A stretch of DNA of 64,000 bases. Origin: Acidimicrobiales bacterium. GTDB taxonomy: Bacteria; Actinomycetota; Acidimicrobiia; Acidimicrobiales; SZUA-35. Positions 61,604-64,000 of this stretch are shown in pieces. The position numbers were made by a program, and so were the translations under genes. How positions within the stretch are numbered: position 1 is the stretch's first letter; each line of letters begins with the position of its first letter. Where the stretch lies: the NCBI GenBank assembly GCA_041394265.1, contig JAWKIO010000005.1:3596001-3660000 (forward strand). Direction: 5' to 3'. Under the pieces are notes generated by a model, which was given only the letters and a program-made list of their open reading frames with translations, was not told the DNA's origin and ran no database searches.

Positions 61604-62354
61604 ACACTCCGCCAGCTCCTCGACCGCACCTGCCGGGCACCGCCCCGATGGCCGTACCGCAAGCGCACTCCGCCCGGTCAGCTTCGAGCGCGACTTCACC
61701 GACATGGCCGACGGCTCGGTCCTGGTGAAGTTCGGTCGCACGCATGTGCTGTGCACCGCCTCGATCGATGACGACGTGCCGCGGTGGATGCGGGGGAGTG
61801 GCAAGGGCTGGGTCACCGCCGAGTACAACATGCTCCCCGGGTCGAGCCCGGAGCGGATCCGTCGCAGGGTCAGCGGACGCGACCAGGAGATCCAGCGGCT
61901 CATCGGACGCAGCTTGCGTGCCGTGTGCGACATGAAGCTCCTGGGCGAGCGCTCGATCACCGTCGATTGCGATGTGCTCCAGGCCGACGGTGGCACCCGC
62001 ACGGCATCGATCACCGGTGGCTACATCGCCCTCCATGACGCCATCACTCGGTTGGGGCTGAAGAAGCACCCGCTCGTCGAGCATTGCGCAGCCGTGAGTG
62101 TCGGCATCATCGACGGCGAGCCCCGCCTCGATCTGCCCTACATCGAGGACTCGACCGCCGAGGTCGACATGAACGTGGTCATGAACGGTGCCGGTTCGTT
62201 CATCGAGGTCCAGGGCACGGCCGAAGCTGCCGTGTTCGCTCGCGACGAACTGAATGCCATGCTCGACCTGGCTTCCAGCGGGATCGCCGAGCTGATCGAA
62301 CTCCAGCGAGCGGTCGTTGCCGAGCCTCCGGCCGTCCGTCCTGCCCGATCCTGA
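61596..62354 (+). CDS. rph: Ribonuclease PH
   Basis: 252 residues, GTG start. RPVSFERDFTDMADGSVLVKFGRTHVLCTASID, WVTAEYNMLPGSS and VDCDVLQADGGTRTASITGGYIAL are family segments with the active-site Asp residues. It trims tRNA 3' ends by phosphorolysis. Its stop overlaps the next start by one base. Confidence 0.96.
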   Translation: MTEHSASSSTAPAGHRPDGRTASALRPVSFERDFTDMADGSVLVKFGRTHVLCTASIDDDVPRWMRGSGKGWVTAEYNMLPGSSPERIRRRVSGRDQEIQRLIGRSLRAVCDMKLLGERSITVDCDVLQADGGTRTASITGGYIALHDAITRLGLKKHPLVEHCAAVSVGIIDGEPRLDLPYIEDSTAEVDMNVVMNGAGSFIEVQGTAEAAVFARDELNAMLDLASSGIAELIELQRAVVAEPPAVRPARS

Positions 62355-62944
62355 TGGGTGGCAAGCCTCGCCTGGTCATCGCCTCGGCCAATCCCGACAA
62401 GGTGAAGGATCTCGTCGAGTTGCTCGGTGACCGCTACGAGGTCGTACCTCGCCCGGCAGATGCACCCGAGACGATCGAAGACGCCGACACGCTCGAGGGC
62501 AACGCCATCAAGAAGGCCTCCGAGATCGCCACCTTCACCGGGTGTGATGCCATCGCCGACGACACCGGCCTGTTCGTCGACGCGCTCGGCGGCCGCCCTG
62601 GGGTCTACAGCGCCCGCTATGCCGGCGAGAACGCAACCTACGCCGAGAATGTCGCCAAGCTCCTGGGCGAGCTCGACGGTGTCGAGGATCGACGGGCCGA
62701 GTTCCGCTCGGTCGTTGCGCTGATCCGGCCCGACGGCTCCGGCGTGACGGGTGAGGGATCGGTCACCGGGCGCATCATCGATGTAGGCCGCGGTGCCAAC
62801 GGCTTCGGCTACGACCCGGTCTTCGAACCCGATGAGGGCGACGGGCAGACCTTCGCCGAGATGTCCAGCGCCGAGAAACATGAACTCAGCCACCGCGGCC
62901 GGGCGATGATCAGCCTGCGAATGGCACTCGACCATCTGAGCTGA
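62354..62944 (+). CDS. rdgB: XTP/dITP diphosphatase
   Basis: 196 residues. LVIASANPDKVKDLVELL, ADDTGLFVDALGGRPGVYSARYAG and NGFGYDPVFEP are the Ham1/RdgB signatures. It removes non-canonical purine triphosphates from the nucleotide pool. Last gene of the murI-rph-rdgB operon. Confidence 0.95.
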   Translation: MGGKPRLVIASANPDKVKDLVELLGDRYEVVPRPADAPETIEDADTLEGNAIKKASEIATFTGCDAIADDTGLFVDALGGRPGVYSARYAGENATYAENVAKLLGELDGVEDRRAEFRSVVALIRPDGSGVTGEGSVTGRIIDVGRGANGFGYDPVFEPDEGDGQTFAEMSSAEKHELSHRGRAMISLRMALDHLS

Positions 62945-62989
62945 GGTCGGCCCCGGTCTGTTGACCGGGTCGGGCCTCAGCGGCACGAG

Positions 62990-63706
62990 TCAGATCGAAG
63001 GGAGACGTGCCGGCAGGTAGCCGGCGTTGGTCTCGTCGTTGACTGCTGCCGTGCGTGCGGGGTCGAGTGCGCTGATCACACAATGGCCGAGGGTGAAGGT
63101 CACGACGAGCCGGCGTGGTTCGAGGATCGGATCGAGCAAGTCGGCGAGTCCTTCGATCAGTCCCTCGGGAATCCCCTTCGGAACGAGACGTGTCTCGATC
63201 GCGACCTCGAGTCCGGATTCGATCTCGAAGCGGACCGTGAGCGTGCTCGGGTCGTTGGCCGATGCCAGCGCGATGGCGCTGGTGTTGATGCCGGCCAACC
63301 AGCAGATCGACTCGGCGAACTCCTCCACGTCGGTGGCGGTCACTTCGGACCATCTGGGGATGAACGCCAGGTTCGTGAGTGGGTCGAGCGTGGACGCAAC
63401 CGAACCAACGACCTCGCCGAACTCGATCGGGTCGCACGGATCGTCGGGGCCGTTGACCCGGACGTACTCGTAGACCTCGTCGAGGTCGTTTTCGTCGTCG
63501 TAGAGCACGCCGTTGCGCACGAGCGAGGCCAGCGCGGCGTCGGTCTGGCGACGATGCTCGCCGGACAACGGCGGCACGATCGTGAAGATGCCGGAGGTGG
63601 CGTCGACCGATCCCGTGGACGCGGTCCCGTTCGAGACCGGGCGGCCCGAGGCGCTGCGGTTGGAGGTGGTGCGGTTGGCGGCGCGGCGGAAGAAACGTCG
63701 GAGCAT
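62990..63706 (-). CDS. Hypothetical protein, 238 aa
   Basis: Starts RRFFRRAANRTT (basic, no span). The middle has DENDLDEVYEYVRVNGPDDP and WSEVTATDVEEFAESICWLAGINTSAIALA. The end has SGLEVAIETRLVPKGIPEGLIEGLADLLDPILEPRRLVVTF. No family recognised. It lies 7 bp after the SnoaL-like gene on the same strand, so the two are likely co-transcribed. Confidence 0.7.
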   Translation of the reverse strand: MLRRFFRRAANRTTSNRSASGRPVSNGTASTGSVDATSGIFTIVPPLSGEHRRQTDAALASLVRNGVLYDDENDLDEVYEYVRVNGPDDPCDPIEFGEVVGSVASTLDPLTNLAFIPRWSEVTATDVEEFAESICWLAGINTSAIALASANDPSTLTVRFEIESGLEVAIETRLVPKGIPEGLIEGLADLLDPILEPRRLVVTFTLGHCVISALDPARTAAVNDETNAGYLPARLPSI

Positions 63707-63713
63707 GCGGGGG

Positions 63714-64000
63714 TCAGCCCCAGCGACCGGACTGGGTGGTGGAGTTCCAGGTCTCGGCGATCTTGCCGTCGACGATCCGGAAGACCTCGATGCCGCTGAT
63801 CGCTCGGCCTCCGAACATGAGGTTGAAGCACGAGGTGACGAACTCGGCGTTGCCGGTGAGGATAGGGCTGTCGAAGGTGAGGTCGGGTGCCTGTTCGAGG
63901 AAGTGCCCGATGCGGTCGAGGTTCTGCTCCAGGGACATCTCGACCAGCTCGCCGTGCTCATGTCGCAGGCACGGATCGGCCAGGAAGCGCCGGGCGGCGG
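63714..64000 (-). CDS. SnoaL/NTF2-like protein (5' end outside window)
   Basis: At least 95 residues, the frame being open to the window edge (ARRFLADPCLRHEHGELVEMSLEQNLDRIGHFL). DLTFDSPILTGNAEFVTSCFNLMFGGRAISGIEVFRIVDGKIAETWNST matches the second half of NTF2/SnoaL cone folds, where IVDGKIAETW is typical. It is a small ligand-binding or isomerase fold; the start codon is not visible or is the internal ATG at 63938. Confidence 0.75.
   Translation of the reverse strand, partial: AARRFLADPCLRHEHGELVEMSLEQNLDRIGHFLEQAPDLTFDSPILTGNAEFVTSCFNLMFGGRAISGIEVFRIVDGKIAETWNSTTQSGRWG

Overview
High-GC actinobacterial chromosome, most likely Acidimicrobiia (Ilumatobacter-like). The pointers are the GC-rich coding style, frequent GTG/TTG starts, a Mec/CysO/CysM cysteine cluster followed by murI-rph-rdgB in nearly the order seen in mycobacteria, an F420-type LLM oxidoreductase, an IniB-like acidic protein and a tmRNA with an ALAA-ending tag. 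The lineage is inferred from content; no phylogeny was run.

The window has two halves that join at the 3' end of ssrA (about 42.06 kb). From 1 to about 39.3 kb lies an array of short cargo units, each usually with one gene (sometimes a two-gene operon), separated by some 28 copies of a roughly 60-66 bp junction repeat. Every copy lies in the same orientation. Each has a CCGGCG core, a G-rich block just after it and a second G-rich block (GAGCGGTAKGGGGC-like) almost exactly 35 bp downstream. Near-identical units elsewhere in the array diverge exactly at the CCGGCG core, and two units are only 53-54 bp long. This behaves like an integron cassette array. However, the sites lack the classical GTTRRRY/RYYYAAC attC boxes, genes lie on both strands, and no IntI-type integrase is visible. 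I regard it as the candidate undescribed system here.

Cargo is typical of integron-style accessory genes: many small lipoproteins, SMI1/KNR4-type proteins, SRPBCC and VOC proteins, a histidine phosphatase, an APH-like kinase, tandem GNAT acetyltransferases, two ECF sigma/membrane-partner operons, a higBA toxin-antitoxin pair and several unknowns. IS1380, IS256, two IS3-family elements and an IS110 element have invaded. Two hit lipoprotein genes with clear target duplications, and the IS110 sits inside a junction core.

From 39.3 to 42.06 kb are decayed sequence, an HxlR regulator and a phage-type tyrosine recombinase with arm-type direct repeats abutting ssrA. This is the classical layout of an island integrated at tmRNA. 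The far end of that island is not visible, so its relation to the cassette array is open.

From 42.06 kb to the end is core chromosome: ssrA and smpB; an esterase/TetR pair; two GGDEF proteins; an assimilatory sulfate operon (sulfite reductase, APS reductase, siroheme synthesis) under a palindromic promoter element; an SH3-like membrane protein; a zinc alcohol dehydrogenase; mec-cysO-cysM; an acidic IniB-like protein; an SRPBCC/LLM pair; murI-rph-rdgB; and two proteins of unknown or loosely assigned role at the right edge.
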